Shown: in pieces, positions 10,704 through 19,200 of the stretch
Numbering within the stretch: the first letter of the stretch is position 1
Layout of the letters: every line of letters begins with the position of its first letter
Assembly: GCF_014652915.1 (NCBI RefSeq)
Contig: NZ_BMZS01000009.1
Span: 124,001 to 188,000 of the forward strand
Reading direction: 5' to 3'
Origin: Thalassobaculum fulvum
GTDB taxonomy: Bacteria; Pseudomonadota; Alphaproteobacteria; Thalassobaculales; Thalassobaculaceae
Length of the DNA stretch: 64,000 nucleotides
Program-made: the position numbers and the translations under genes
The notes under the pieces: generated by a model
Told to the model about the DNA's origin: nothing
The model's database searches: none
Seen by the model: the letters and a program-made list of their open reading frames with translations, nothing else

Positions 10704-11486
10704 CTATCCCTGCAGGCGCTTCAGCGCTTCGGCGTGCAGTTCCGGGGTGCGGGCGGCGAGCACGCGGCTGGTCGATCCGAGGCCGACCGGAACGCCGTCC
10801 CAGTCGGTGACCAGCCCGCCGGCGCCGGCGATCACAGCGGCCGGCGCCAGGTAGTCGTAGTCCTTCAGGTCGGCCTCGACCACCAGGTCGATGGTGCCGA
10901 GCGCCACCAGTCCGTAGTTGTGGCAGTCGCCGCCGTACATCGGCAGCCGCACCTCGGCGCGCAGCCGCTCGAACGCGGTCAGCTCCCAGCCCTGCCTGAA
11001 CATGTGCGGCGAGGTGGTGGCGAGCGTCGCCTCGGCCAGGGCCCGTGCCGGGCGCGGCGATACGGGCTGGCCGTTCAGGGTGGTCGGCAGGCCGGGGCCG
11101 CCGATCCAGCGCTCGTCCAGGATCGGGCAGTCGATCACCCCGAGCAGCGGAGCCTTGCGTTCGGTGACGGCGATCAGCGTGCCGAAGGTCGGCCGGCCGG
11201 TGATGAACGCCTTGGTGCCGTCGATCGGGTCGAGCGACCAGACGTAGTCGGCATCCGGCGCCTTCAGCCCGAACTCCTCGCCGGCGATGCCGTGGTCGGG
11301 GAAACGCGCCTCGATCAGCTCGCGCAGCCGCTTCTCGACGCCGCGGTCGGCGACCGTGACCGGGCTCTCGTCGGCCTTCGATTCGACGGCCAGCGCGGTC
11401 CGGAAATGCTCGCGGATGATGGGGCCGGCCACATCCGCCAATTCGGCGGCGAACGCGGCCAGCTCGTTCAGGTCTGGGTGCGCCAT
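10704..11486 (-). CDS. hisN: Inositol monophosphatase family phosphatase, probable histidinol-phosphatase
   Basis: A 260-residue Mg2+-dependent phosphatase of the IMPase superfamily. Metal ligands are visible: E70-E71, the D86-P-I-D89-G-T motif, and a late aspartate near 206 (D-Y-D-Y-L-A-P-A-A). Sequence style (E-S-K-A-D-E-S-P-V-T near residue 35-45 and F-G-T-L-I-A) matches the HisN-type histidinol-phosphatases common in Alphaproteobacteria, so histidine biosynthesis is the best guess; a general inositol or sugar phosphatase remains possible. It follows the cytochrome c gene by 19 bp. Confidence 0.78.
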   Translation of the reverse strand: MAHPDLNELAAFAAELADVAGPIIREHFRTALAVESKADESPVTVADRGVEKRLRELIEARFPDHGIAGEEFGLKAPDADYVWSLDPIDGTKAFITGRPTFGTLIAVTERKAPLLGVIDCPILDERWIGGPGLPTTLNGQPVSPRPARALAEATLATTSPHMFRQGWELTAFERLRAEVRLPMYGGDCHNYGLVALGTIDLVVEADLKDYDYLAPAAVIAGAGGLVTDWDGVPVGLGSTSRVLAARTPELHAEALKRLQG

Positions 11487-11505
11487 GACCGATGGCGCCG
11501 GCGGC

Positions 11506-12117
11506 TCAGCCGCCGGCCTTCGCCTTTTCGAAGGCGTCCTGCGCGGCCTTGACCTCCTCGGCGGTCGGCAGCGGGGCCGGGGTCCCGGCCATGGTCCGCA
11601 GATAGGCGATCAGGTCGGCGCGGTCGCTCGCCTTCTTCAGGCCGGCGAAGTTCATCTTGGTGCCGGGCATGTACTCCGACGGCTTGTGCAGGAACTTGTT
11701 GAGCGACTCGTAGGTCCAGTTCTTCGGGTCGGAGAACGACTTCATCGCGTCGGAGTAGTTGAAGCCCTCGTGGCTGCCCTTCTCCCGGTTGACGATGTCG
11801 AACAGGTTCGGGCCGACCTTGTTGGCGCCGCCCTGGTCGAAGGTGTGGCAGGCGGCGCACTTCTTCGCGCCCTTCTCGCCGGCGGCCACGTCGGCGCTGG
11901 CGAGCAGCGGCAGCACCGGCTCGACCGGGGCCGGGCCCTGCGCGGCGGCCTCGGCGGCACCGCCGCCCACGCCCTCGGGAACGTCGATCTTGTAGACGTT
12001 CTCCTGCAGTTCCTTGGGATGCACGAGGCCATCGGCGATCTTGCCGGTCACCATCGCGAGCAGCCCGGCGGCCAGGATGCCGGCCAGAATCTTGTTGCCT
12101 TCGAGCGACGTCGCCAT
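11506..12117 (-). CDS. Membrane-anchored c-type cytochrome
   Basis: A 203-residue class I cytochrome c. An uncleaved signal anchor lies at about residues 9-25, followed by a proline/alanine-rich linker (about 45-75). The single haem site is C87-A-A-C90-H91, and M155 in G-T-K-M-N-F-A-G is the probable sixth ligand. This is the CycM/cytochrome c552 design, which carries electrons from bc1 to cytochrome oxidase at the membrane. The start at 12117 is chosen because the anchor follows immediately; a longer frame to 12216 adds an unlikely arginine-rich segment. Confidence 0.9.
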   Translation of the reverse strand: MATSLEGNKILAGILAAGLLAMVTGKIADGLVHPKELQENVYKIDVPEGVGGGAAEAAAQGPAPVEPVLPLLASADVAAGEKGAKKCAACHTFDQGGANKVGPNLFDIVNREKGSHEGFNYSDAMKSFSDPKNWTYESLNKFLHKPSEYMPGTKMNFAGLKKASDRADLIAYLRTMAGTPAPLPTAEEVKAAQDAFEKAKAGG

Positions 12118-12332
12118 GCCTCGAACCCTTCTTGTCCCGCCCGTCTCGTTCTCTGCGCGAACCCGCCCCCGGGGCGCGGCGGCGCTAACATACCCACGGC
12201 GCCCGGCGCTGTCCACGCGCAGGCGCTCGCCTCCTGCAGCGACTTAGCCCGCGCGCGCGTGCTTGCGCAACCGTATGGGCGGGGCGTAAGAGGGCCGGCT
12301 CACGCGGCATTTCGCCGCAAACGGAGTGGACC
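12118..12332. other. Divergent intergenic region between cytochrome c and kdsB
   Basis: About 215 bp separate two divergent start codons, so promoters for both genes must lie here. I see no clear -35/-10 pair, operator or hairpin, only GC-rich sequence with alternating CG near 12250. An ACGGAG lies about 7 bases before the kdsB GTG and serves as its ribosome binding site. Confidence 0.4.
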
Positions 12333-13082
12333 GTGAATCCGATCGTGCTGATTCCGGCGCGCATGGCGTCGACCCGGCTGCCGGGAAAGCCGCTCGCCGA
12401 CATCCTGGGCGAGCCGATGATCGTCCAGGTCTGGCGCCGGGCCGTCGAGGCCGATGTGGGCCGGGTGGTGGTGGCGGCCGGCGAGGCCGAGATCGCCGAC
12501 GCCGTGGCCGCCGCCGGCGGCGAGGCGGTGCTGACCGCGCCGTCGCATCCGTCCGGGACCGACCGGATCAGCGAGGCCCTGAACCGCGTCGACCCGGACG
12601 GCCGCCACGACCTGATCGTGAACGTCCAGGGCGACCTGCCGGTGCTGGAGCCGAAAACCGTGCGGGCCGCCATGGCGGCGCTGACCCGCATGCCGGACGC
12701 GGCCATGGGCACGGTCGCCTGCCCGATCGAGGGCGACAGCGACCTGCCGCCGACCAGCGGCGTCAACAAGCTGGCGGTGGCCTGGGAGCCGGACGGCCGG
12801 TTCGGCCGGGCCCTGTACTTCAGCCGCCTGCCGATTCCGTACGGCGGGGCCACGGTGTTCCACCACATCGGACTCTATACCTACCGGCGCGCCGCGCTCG
12901 ACCGGCTGGTGGCGCTGCCGCCGTCGCCGCTCGAGCAGAGCGAGAAGCTGGAGCAGCTGCGGGCGCTGGAGGCCGGCATGCGGATCGAGGTCGGCCGGGT
13001 CGAGACGGTCCCGCTCGGCGTCGACACCCCGGCCCAGCTCGAGCAGGCGCGCCGGCTGCTTGCCGAGTCGCGCCCGGCCTGA
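12333..13082 (+). CDS. kdsB: 3-deoxy-manno-octulosonate cytidylyltransferase
   Basis: A 249-residue enzyme that activates Kdo to CMP-Kdo for lipopolysaccharide inner core synthesis. The nucleotide-binding loop I-P-A-R-M-A-S-T-R-L-P-G-K-P-L (residues 7-21) and the metal site N-V-Q-G-D-L-P with D101 are both present, and length matches the family. GTG start with an upstream ACGGAG. It precedes pheA by 46 bp, an order common in Alphaproteobacteria. Its presence implies an LPS-bearing outer membrane. Confidence 0.95.
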   Translation: MNPIVLIPARMASTRLPGKPLADILGEPMIVQVWRRAVEADVGRVVVAAGEAEIADAVAAAGGEAVLTAPSHPSGTDRISEALNRVDPDGRHDLIVNVQGDLPVLEPKTVRAAMAALTRMPDAAMGTVACPIEGDSDLPPTSGVNKLAVAWEPDGRFGRALYFSRLPIPYGGATVFHHIGLYTYRRAALDRLVALPPSPLEQSEKLEQLRALEAGMRIEVGRVETVPLGVDTPAQLEQARRLLAESRPA

Positions 13083-13128
13083 TTATGTGCGCGCTCCCGA
13101 CCCCGTCCGCCGCCGGAGACCCCGTCGC

Positions 13129-13995
13129 ATGAGCCGCAAGCCGATCGTCGCCTATCAGGGCATCGCCGGTGCGTACTCGCACCTCGCCTGCACCAACGCG
13201 CTGCCCGACCACGAGCCGATGCCGTGCCAGAGCTTCGAGGACATGCTGGCGGCGGTGCAGGAGGGCGAGGCCGACCGGGCGATGGTGCCGGTCGAGAACT
13301 CGGTGGCCGGCCGGGTCGCCGACATCCACCACCTGCTGCCGGAATCCGGGCTGTTCATCGTCGGTGAATACTTCCAGCGCGTGAACCACATGCTGCTGGG
13401 CCTGCCGGGCACCCGGCTCGACGAGCTGAAGGAGGTGCGCGCCCACCCGCAGGGCCTGGCGCAGTGCCGCAAGCTGATCAAGCGGCTCGGGCTGAAGCGC
13501 GTGAACCATGCCGACAACGCCGGCGCGGCGCACGAGGTCGCGGCACTCGGCGACAAGTCGGTGGCCGCCATCGCCTCGTCGCTGGCCGCCGGGATCTACG
13601 GCCTGGAGATCCTCGAGGACTCGGTCGAGGACGCCGAGCACAACACCACCCGGTTCCTGGTCATGGCGCGCCAGGGGGTGATGCCGCCGGTCGCCAACGG
13701 GCCGTGCATCACCACCATGGTGTTCCAGGTCCGCAGCGTGCCGGCCGCGCTGTACAAGGCTCTCGGCGGTTTCGCGACCAACGGCATCAACCTGACCAAG
13801 CTGGAGAGCTACATCATCGACGGCTCGTTCTCGGCGGCGCAGTTCTACATCGACGCCGAGGGCCACCAGGACGACCCGGCGATGCAGAACGCCCTCGACG
13901 AGCTGCGGTTCTTCTGCCCGAAGGGCAAGGTCCGCATCCTCGGCACCTATCCAGCCTCGCCGTTCCGCACCGGCGGCGGCGAACGGGAGGCGTAA
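13129..13995 (+). CDS. pheA: Prephenate dehydratase
   Basis: A 288-residue monofunctional prephenate dehydratase that converts prephenate to phenylpyruvate in phenylalanine synthesis. The catalytic domain covers about residues 1-185 with the T-R-F motif at about 173-176 (N-T-T-R-F-L-V-M). A C-terminal ACT domain (about 200-275) contains L-T-K-L-E-S-Y, the position of the usual ESRP-type effector site, so feedback inhibition by phenylalanine is expected. There is no chorismate mutase domain. ATG 13129 is preferred over the upstream in-frame codon at 13060, which would overlap kdsB. Confidence 0.95.
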   Translation: MSRKPIVAYQGIAGAYSHLACTNALPDHEPMPCQSFEDMLAAVQEGEADRAMVPVENSVAGRVADIHHLLPESGLFIVGEYFQRVNHMLLGLPGTRLDELKEVRAHPQGLAQCRKLIKRLGLKRVNHADNAGAAHEVAALGDKSVAAIASSLAAGIYGLEILEDSVEDAEHNTTRFLVMARQGVMPPVANGPCITTMVFQVRSVPAALYKALGGFATNGINLTKLESYIIDGSFSAAQFYIDAEGHQDDPAMQNALDELRFFCPKGKVRILGTYPASPFRTGGGEREA

Positions 13996-14015
13996 GGGGG
14001 CGGCTACCCCAATCT

Positions 14016-14051
14016 CGTCATTCCGGAGCCGCGCAGCGGACTCCGGGATCC
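14016..14051 (+). repeat. 36-bp inverted repeat, left copy, flanking the GIY-YIG gene
   Basis: Starts CGTCATTCCGGAGCCG and ends GACTCCGGGATCC. It matches the complement of 14446-14481 at 35 of 36 positions. With the right copy it encloses a 466-bp segment whose only gene is the GIY-YIG reading frame. The unit also belongs to the intergenic palindrome family of this window. Confidence 0.9.
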
Positions 14052-14092
14052 CTGGTGGGGCCGGGATCGCATGCCGAGCCGGAGACCCGCCG

Positions 14093-14395
14093 TCAGACGA
14101 GGCCCGCGAGCCCCGGATACAGATCGTGCCAGTCCGGGTTCTTCTGCTCGATCGGCGCGATCTTCCAGTCACGGCGCCAGTCCTTGAGCCGTTTCTCACG
14201 TCGGATCGCCGTTTGCATGTCCGGCTTCGGTTCGTACCAGACCAAGCGCTTCACACCGTAACGCGCGCAGAAGCCCGACGGATGTTCGCGGTGCACCCAC
14301 ACGCGACGGATCAGGTCGCCGGTTACCCCGACGTAGAGCGTGCCGTACGGTTTGGAAGCGAGGATATAGACGCAAGGTCGGAGTGTTCGGGGCAT
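14093..14395 (-). CDS. GIY-YIG nuclease domain protein
   Basis: A 100-residue protein consisting almost only of a GIY-YIG nuclease domain of the YhbQ/UvrC-N type. Seen: V9-Y10-I-L for the GIY strand, T-L-Y21-V-G-V for the YIG strand, the active-site arginine among R30-R31, H35 in W-V-H-R-E, and E67 in R-R-E-K-R-L-K-D-W as the probable metal-binding glutamate. Such proteins cut or nick DNA; no target can be predicted. It sits between 36-bp inverted repeats, at a convergent junction downstream of pheA and nudC. The composition is slightly less GC-rich than its neighbours, which fits an inserted cassette. Confidence 0.85.
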   Translation of the reverse strand: MPRTLRPCVYILASKPYGTLYVGVTGDLIRRVWVHREHPSGFCARYGVKRLVWYEPKPDMQTAIRREKRLKDWRRDWKIAPIEQKNPDWHDLYPGLAGLV

Positions 14396-14445
14396 ACGCC
14401 GGCTATGGAAAGGCGACGGCGAGTTTGCTCAGCATGCCCGGTCAT

Positions 14446-14481
14446 GGATCCCGGAGTCCGCTGCTCGGCTCCGGAATGACG
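14446..14481 (-). repeat. 36-bp inverted repeat, right copy
   Basis: Mirror of the unit at 14016-14051 with one mismatch. It also faces a third, shorter and more diverged unit at about 14511-14552, which again reads CGTCATCCCGG ... GACTCCGGGATCC. The right copy and the third unit form a palindrome of the usual type with a 29-bp loop, so the GIY-YIG gene looks inserted next to, or carried by, such an element. Confidence 0.88.
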
Positions 14482-14510
14482 AAAGGAAAGTGATAGAGCA
14501 TCCTACCCCT

Positions 14511-14552
14511 CGTCATCCCGGTGCGGCCGCCTTGCGGCCGACTCCGGGATCC
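14511..14552 (+). repeat. Third unit of the palindromic family, next to nudC
   Basis: Begins CGTCATCCCGG and ends GACTCCGGGATCC, with an internal hairpin (GCGGCCGCCTTGCGGCCG). It pairs loosely with 14446-14481. It lies 21 bp beyond the nudC stop codon and could form part of the transcript end of nudC. Confidence 0.7.
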
Positions 14553-14573
14553 ACCGGGCGGCTGCCTCAGCCC

Positions 14574-15605
14574 TCAGGTGGTGCGCACCGGGTAGGCGCT
14601 CGGCACGGCGTCGACGGCGTCGTACAGCTCCGGGCGGACGCTCTCGACCCAGTCCTGGACCAGCCGGCGGGCGATCGAATCGCGGCGTGGCAGGAACTTG
14701 CCGAGCGCCTCGAAGTCTGACAGCTGCTCGGCGGTGAACCACTGGGCGTCGCCCAGTTCGTCATCGTTGCGGACGATGTCGAAGCTCTTGGCCTCGGCGT
14801 GGAAGCCGAGCATCAGCGAGGACGGGAACGGCCAGGGCTGCGAGGAGTGGTAGCGCACGTTGCGCACCCGGATTCCACTCTCCTCCCAGACCTCGCGGGC
14901 GACCGCCTCCTCCAGGGTCTCGCCGGGCTCCACGAAGCCGGCCAGGGTCGAGTACATGCCCTCCGGCCAGACCTTCTGGCGGCCGAGCAGGCAGCGCTCG
15001 CCGTCGTGCACCAGCATGATCACCGCCGGGTCGGTGCGCGGGAAATGCGGGGCCCGGCACTTCTCGTTGCTGCAGCTGCGCTGGTGGCCGCCCTTGACGC
15101 TCTCGGTCGGGTGGCCGCAGACCCCGCAGAACCGGTGGCGCTGGTGCCACCACATCAGGCCGCGGGCATAGGCCAGCAGCGAGCCCTCGAAGCGCTGCAG
15201 CAGCGGCCCGATGCGGCGCAGGTCGGTGAAGCCGCCATGCGCCGCCAGGATGTTCAGCAGGTCGGTCTCCTCGAGCGGCGACAGGTCGAGGGCGACATGC
15301 GCGACCCCCTCGTGCTCGCCGAGGAAGGCGATCGACTCGGCGTGGGCGACCAGGTGCCGGTGCTCGCCGGCCGACAGCATGGCGGCGCGCGGCCCGGCCT
15401 CGTCGACCTCCAGCACGAAGGAGCGGGTGCGCCAGACCGGCACCAGCCGGGTCTCGGGACGCTCCAGCAGCTCGTCCAGCCAGCCCTCGCGCTCGCGGAT
15501 GTGGGCGGAGCGGTCGAGTCCACCGAACCCGTAGAAGTTCGGACGCTTTTCGATCAGGTCGGTCACGGGCGGCTCGGTCGGCTGGTCGGGGGGAAGGGTC
15601 GGCAT
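14574..15605 (-). CDS. nudC: NADH pyrophosphatase (NAD-decapping) NudC
   Basis: A 343-residue Nudix hydrolase that splits NADH and, in known members, removes NAD caps from RNA. An N-terminal domain (about 1-150) is followed by a zinc ribbon C-G-V-C-G-H ... C-S-N-E-K-C, the Nudix box G-F-V-E-P-G-E-T-L-E-E-A-V-A-R-E-V-W-E-E near 230, and the family-specific S-Q-P-W-P-F-P-S-S. The ATG at 15605 is chosen; an in-frame ATG at 15623 adds only six residues. It lies 64 bp downstream of the Lrp-type regulator on the same strand. Confidence 0.95.
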   Translation of the reverse strand: MPTLPPDQPTEPPVTDLIEKRPNFYGFGGLDRSAHIREREGWLDELLERPETRLVPVWRTRSFVLEVDEAGPRAAMLSAGEHRHLVAHAESIAFLGEHEGVAHVALDLSPLEETDLLNILAAHGGFTDLRRIGPLLQRFEGSLLAYARGLMWWHQRHRFCGVCGHPTESVKGGHQRSCSNEKCRAPHFPRTDPAVIMLVHDGERCLLGRQKVWPEGMYSTLAGFVEPGETLEEAVAREVWEESGIRVRNVRYHSSQPWPFPSSLMLGFHAEAKSFDIVRNDDELGDAQWFTAEQLSDFEALGKFLPRRDSIARRLVQDWVESVRPELYDAVDAVPSAYPVRTT

Positions 15606-15669
15606 GGCGCGGCGAGTGTACACCGGCCGGCCGGGCGGGCAATCACCGTGCGGGCGGACGACCCGCCCC

Positions 15670-16128
15670 TCACACCGGCAGGCGCCCGTGCTGCTTGATG
15701 TCCTTCAGGATCAGGTTGGTCCGGACGTGGGCGATTCCCGGCAGGCGGAACATGAAGCCTTCGAGGAAGTCGTTGTAGGCCTCCTTGTCGCGGCAGACGA
15801 CCCGCAGGTGATAGTCGGCCTCGCCGGTGGTCGAGTAGCACTCCAGCACCTCCGGGCGCTCCGCGACGCGCTCGATGAACACGTCGAGCTGCGAGGCGTC
15901 GTGCCGGGTCATGGTGACGTGGACGATGGCGCTGAAGGCGAGGCCGCAACGGCCGGCGTCCAGCACCGCCGGGTAGCCGGCGATCACCCCGGCCTCCTCC
16001 AGCGCCCGCACCCGCCGCCAGCAGGCCGAGGCCGACATGCCGGCCTGCTCCGCCAGGGCCTGGTTGGAGATTCGGGAGTCCGCCTGCAGGGCGCGCAGGA
16101 TGCGGCGGTCGGCGTCGCTGAGTTCCAT
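15670..16128 (-). CDS. Lrp/AsnC family transcriptional regulator
   Basis: A 152-residue regulator: an N-terminal helix-turn-helix (about residues 5-55, with ISNQALAEQAGMSASACWRR) and a C-terminal RAM/ACT-like effector domain (about 65-145, with S-T-T-G-E-A-D-Y-H-L). Proteins of this type bind amino acids and form multimers on DNA. It is divergent from the indolepyruvate ferredoxin oxidoreductase gene, whose substrates come from aromatic amino acids, so local control of that gene is likely (inference). Direct repeats in the shared intergenic region support this. Confidence 0.92.
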   Translation of the reverse strand: MELSDADRRILRALQADSRISNQALAEQAGMSASACWRRVRALEEAGVIAGYPAVLDAGRCGLAFSAIVHVTMTRHDASQLDVFIERVAERPEVLECYSTTGEADYHLRVVCRDKEAYNDFLEGFMFRLPGIAHVRTNLILKDIKQHGRLPV

Positions 16129-16145
16129 TCGCGGGAATCCGGTTG

Positions 16146-16186
16146 GATCTTCCAGGCAGACGGGTAGTTTCGAATAGATCTTCCAG
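16146..16186. promoter_or_regulatory. Direct repeats GATCTTCCAG x2, candidate Lrp-type binding region
   Basis: The 10-mer GATCTTCCAG occurs exactly at 16146-16155 and again at 16177-16186. The 31-bp spacing equals about three helical turns, so both copies face the same side of the DNA, a common layout for Lrp-family multimers. They lie 18 bp upstream of the regulator gene start and about 90 bp before the oxidoreductase start. Confidence 0.5.
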
Positions 16187-16209
16187 TTTGTCCATCGCAG
16201 TCGGACAAT

Positions 16210-16242
16210 CTGGCAAGTTCTGCCAGGGGCGGCGGGTATAAT
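16210..16242 (+). promoter_or_regulatory. Candidate promoter and palindromic operator of the indolepyruvate oxidoreductase gene
   Basis: A perfect palindrome CTGGCA-AGTTC-TGCCAG at 16210-16226 is followed by TATAAT at 16237-16242, 30 bp before the ATG. The palindrome covers the place of the -35 box, where no good -35 match is visible, so this may be an activator-dependent or repressible promoter. Confidence 0.5.
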
Positions 16243-16271
16243 GGGGGAACCATCCGACCCGGGAGCCGGTC

Positions 16272-19200
16272 ATGAACGATCCAGCAGCCGCGCCGGTCGA
16301 TGCCGGCTATCGCCTCGAGGACCGCTACACCCGCGGCTCCGGCCGGGTGTTCCTGACGGGGACCCAGGCGCTGGTCCGGATCGCCCTCGACCAGGCGCGC
16401 CGCGACCGGACGGCCGGGCTGAACACCGCCGGGCTGGTCTCCGGCTACCGCGGCTCGCCGCTCGGCGCGGTCGACCTGGAGATGTGGCGGGCCAGACGGC
16501 TGGTCGACGAGCACGGCATCACCTTCCTGCCGGCGGTCAACGAGGACCTGGCCGCCACTGCCGTGCTCGGCAGCCAGCAGGTGGAGAGCGACCCGAACCG
16601 CACGGTCGATGGCGTGTTCGGCCTCTGGTACGGCAAGGGGCCGGGGGTCGACCGGGCCGGCGACGCCCTGAAGCACGGCAACGCCTACGGCTCCTCCCCG
16701 CATGGCGGCGTGCTGGTGGTCGCGGGCGACGACCACGGCTGCGTGTCGTCGTCGATGCCGCACCAGTCCGACGTCGCCTTCATGGCGTGGTTCATGCCGA
16801 CCCTGAGTCCGGCCTCGGTCGCCGAGTACCTGGCGTTCGGCGAGTACGGCTACGCGCTGTCGCGGTTCTCGGGCATGTGGGTCGGCTTCAAGGCGGTCTC
16901 CGAAACCGTCGAGGCGGCGGCTTCGGTCGAGATTCCGGAGCCGCGTCGGTTCGTCGTGCCCGACTTCGAGATACCGCCGGGCGGCCTGCACTACCGCTGG
17001 CCGGACCTGCCCGGACCGCAGATCGAGGAGCGCATGGAGGCGAAGAAGCACGCGGTGTTCGCGTTCGCCGCCGCCAACCCGATCGACCGCCACGTCTACA
17101 ACGTCCCGGACGCCCGGTTCGGGATCGTGACCACCGGCAAGGCGCATCTCGACCTGATGGAGGCGCTGCGGCTGCTCGGGATCGACGAGCGCGAGTGCCG
17201 GCGCATCGGCATCGACGTCTACAAGATCGGCATGGTGTGGCCGCTCGACCGCCGCGACGCGCTGGCGTTCATGCGCGGCAAGCGCGAGGTGCTGGTGGTC
17301 GAGGAGAAGCGCGGCATCGTCGAGAGCCAGTTCAAGGAGTACTTCTACGACTGGCCGGGTGCGAAGCCCGAGCGCATGGTCGGCAAGCACGACGAGACCG
17401 GCGAGCGGCTGATCCCGTGGACCGGCGAGCTGTCGCCGCTTCTGCTGGCGCCGATCGTGGCGCGGCGACTGGACGGGGTGTTCCCGGGGCTGAACCTGGC
17501 CGAGCGGGCGGCCCGGCTGGTCCCCGGGACCGACCGGGTGATCCAGGTCGCCGGCGCCACCCGCACCCCGTATTTCTGCTCCGGCTGCCCGCACAACACC
17601 TCGACCCGGGTGCCCGAGGGCTCGAAGGCGCTGGCCGGTATCGGCTGCCATTTCATGGCGAGCTGGATGGACCGCGACACCTCCTCGCTGATCCAGATGG
17701 GCGGCGAGGGGGTGAACTGGGCGGCCTCGTCGAAGTTCACCGGCCAGGGGCACGTCTTCCAGAACCTGGGCGAGGGCACCTACTACCACTCCGGCTCGAT
17801 GGCGATCCGCCAGGCGATCGCGGCCGGCGCCAACATCACCTACAAGATCCTTTACAACGACGCGGTCGCCATGACCGGCGGCCAGCCGGTCGACGGGCCG
17901 ATCAGCGTGCACGCCGTCGCCCACGGCGTGCGGGCCGAGGGCGTGCAGCGGATCGCCCTGGTGTCGGACGATCCCGCGAAGTTCGCCGAGGCCGACTTTC
18001 CTTCCGGCCTGACCATTCACCCCCGCGACGAGCTCGACGCCGTGCAGCGCGAGCTGCGCGAGGTGCCGGGCGTCTCGGTGCTGATCTACGAGCAGACCTG
18101 CGCCACCGAGAAGCGGCGGCGCCGCAAGCGCGGCACCCTGGAGGACCCGAAGCGCTTCGCGGTCATCAACGACCTGGTGTGCGAGGGCTGCGGCGACTGC
18201 TCGGTGGCGTCGAACTGCCTGAGCGTCGAGCCGAAGGAGACCCCGTTCGGCCGCAAGCGCCGGATCAACCTGTCGAGCTGCAACAAGGACTTCTCCTGCC
18301 TGGACGGGTTCTGCCCGAGCTTCGTGACAGTCGAGGGCGCGACCCGCCGCAAGCGGGGCGGAACCGGGGCGGACTGCGCCGGCCGGGCGGCCGGCCTGCC
18401 GGAGCCGCAGCGCGCGACCCTCGCCGAGCCCTACGACCTGCTGGTCACCGGCGTCGGCGGTACCGGGGTGATCACGGTCGGGGCGCTGGTCGCCATGGCC
18501 GCGCACCTGGAGGGCAGGGGCGTGTCGGTGCTCGACTTCACCGGCTTCGCCCAGAAGTTCGGGCCGGTGCTGAGCTATCTGCGGATCGCCGAGGCGCCCG
18601 AGCGGATCAACCAGGTCCGGATCGACCAGGGCGCGGCCGACGCGCTGATCGGCTGCGACGTGGTGGTGTCGTCGTCGCCGAAGGCGTCCGGGACCTACCG
18701 GCCCGGGACCCGGGCGGTGGTGAACTCGGCGGAGATGCCGACCGGCGACGTGGTGCGGCTGCGCGACGCCGACCTCGCGGTCGGGGCCCGGCTGGCGGCG
18801 ATCCGGCGGGTGGTCGGTGCCGACAACCTCGACTCGCTCGACGCCAACCGGCTGGCCGAGACGCTGTTCGGCGACGCGGTGTTCGCCAACGTGATCATGC
18901 TGGGCTTCGCCTGGCAGCGCGGGCTGGTGCCGGTGTCGCGGGCGGCGCTGGACCGGGCGATCGAGCTGAACGGCGTCGCGGTGGAGGCGAACCGCCAGGC
19001 GTTCGCGGCCGGCCGGCTGGCCGCCACCGACCCGGCCTTCGCGCTAACCGGCGAGCCGGAGCGCGAGCCCGAGACCCTGGACGACGTCATCGCCCGGCGC
19101 GAGGCGTTCCTGCGCGACTACCAGGACGCCGCCTGGGCCGGCCGCTACCGGGCGCAGGTCGACCGGGTGCGGGCAGCCGAGCCGGCGTCGTACGGCGGCG

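Noticed and set aside
12185-12868. 227-residue minus-strand frame opposite kdsB
   Set aside because: Shadow of the certain kdsB gene; serine/arginine-rich with no domain.
14016-14481. Insertion sequence with transposase
   Set aside because: Inverted repeats exist but the enclosed gene is a GIY-YIG protein, with no transposase motif and no clear target-site duplication visible.
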